DNA from: Halomonas sp. BDJS001
Lineage (GTDB): Bacteria; Pseudomonadota; Gammaproteobacteria; Pseudomonadales; Halomonadaceae
DNA: 64,000 nucleotides
Assembly (NCBI RefSeq): GCF_026104355.1
Contig: NZ_CP110535.1
Coordinates: 3,038,001 to 3,102,000 of the forward strand
Direction: 5' to 3'
Below, piece by piece: positions 63,586 through 64,000 of the stretch; positions within the stretch are counted from its first letter, which is position 1; every line of letters starts with the position of its first letter. The notes under the pieces were generated by a model that saw only the letters and a list, made by a program, of their open reading frames with translations, was not told the DNA's origin and did no database searches. The translations under genes were made by a program, and so were the position numbers.

Positions 63586-64000
63586 GGCGCCTCCTCCTCG
63601 GCGTTAGGCTCTGGTGAGGGTGGTTCCAGCAGCACATCGTCTGCACTGGCAGCCACCCCAAGCACCGCTTCAATATATCCCGAAGGTTCGAACAGCTGAT
63701 CTCCAATGCCCACCATTACCCACATGAGCGGCTCTGCAAGCACACCAATGAGGAGCGAAAATAGCGCCAACACCATGACCGGCAAATACATCATCCACAG
63801 GCTGGGCTTTAGCAACCGCCCGTCATCGCCAGTCGGCGTGGTCGTTTCAGGAACGTGATTATCTTCTGGGAGAGACTTCCAAAACACCTCGTTCCAAATT
63901 TTCACCATGGAGTAGAGTGTCATTAGCCCCACGGCCAGCGCGATACCGGTAACCCAATAGGCTTCAATCTCTAAACCGGCACGCACAATCACAAACTTGG
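63582..64000 (-). CDS. mnhD: Multisubunit cation/proton antiporter subunit MnhD/MrpD, C-terminal part (5' end outside window)
   Basis: About 139 C-terminal residues of a family of about 500. Visible are 'GIALAVGLMTLYSMVKIWNE' and a late membrane helix, then an acidic tail. It is complex-I-like and provides a proton/cation path in the Mrp complex. The gene continues past the window end; subunits A-C are presumably upstream. Confidence 0.9.
   Translation of the reverse strand, partial: KFVIVRAGLEIEAYWVTGIALAVGLMTLYSMVKIWNEVFWKSLPEDNHVPETTTPTGDDGRLLKPSLWMMYLPVMVLALFSLLIGVLAEPLMWVMVGIGDQLFEPSGYIEAVLGVAASADDVLLEPPSPEPNAEEEAP

Overview
The window looks like chromosomal DNA of a moderately halophilic gammaproteobacterium of the Halomonadaceae (Halomonas/Vreelandella type). 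This is inferred from gene content: a class I PHA synthase with phasins, a Mrp/Mnh multisubunit cation/proton antiporter, E. coli-like local gene orders (prmB-aroC beside smrB; ybbA-ybbP beside tesA), a short LOV photosensor, CRY-DASH with DUF2256, and a very acidic giant adhesin. I saw no rRNA, tRNA, CRISPR array, insertion sequence or integrase.

Layout. 1-1846: end of an RND efflux pump, a DUF3617 protein and a small CPxC protein. 1853-6006: polyamine ABC transporter potFGHI on the minus strand, with potH frameshifted. 6393-8683: ahpC and ahpF. 8779-12012: PHA genes on the minus strand (phaC, a phasin, and a granule protein with a histone-like tail). 12103-20541: aroC-prmB, smrB, rssA with a frameshifted alpha/beta hydrolase, and ybbAP. 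20540-23965: tesA, then lapG-lapD. 24003-47332: a biofilm-adhesin island on the minus strand. 47620-62228: mostly housekeeping genes (transporters, ettA, coq7, hinT, a phosphoribulokinase-like gene, purD, phaR, rsmE, an mltB-family gene) plus light-related genes (short LOV, CRY-DASH/DUF2256). 62446-64000: mnhD(partial)-E-F-G.

The centrepiece is a complete Lap-type adhesin system. A 3381-residue LapA-like protein has an N-terminal retention module with a TAAG LapG site, a 419-residue tract of alternating Asp and Ala/Ser, 4 + 14 Ig-like repeats, a VWA domain, RTX repeats and a type I secretion signal. Next to it are the periplasmic protease LapG, the degenerate GGDEF/EAL receptor LapD, and the exporter LapE-LapB-LapC with a LuxR-type regulator. 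Between exporter and adhesin, on the same strand, sits an unrecognised three-gene cassette: a MurF-like ligase fused to an apparent alpha-helical-barrel domain, an exported HExxH peptidase-like protein, and an ABC-exporter-like membrane domain joined to a kinase-like domain with a degenerate catalytic loop. This is the best candidate for an undescribed system.

Data quality. Four genes (potH, the hydrolase, phaR, rsmE) and possibly lapE are each restored to family-like ends by adding one base to a homopolymer run. The errors all go in one direction, which points to systematic undercalling rather than real gene loss.
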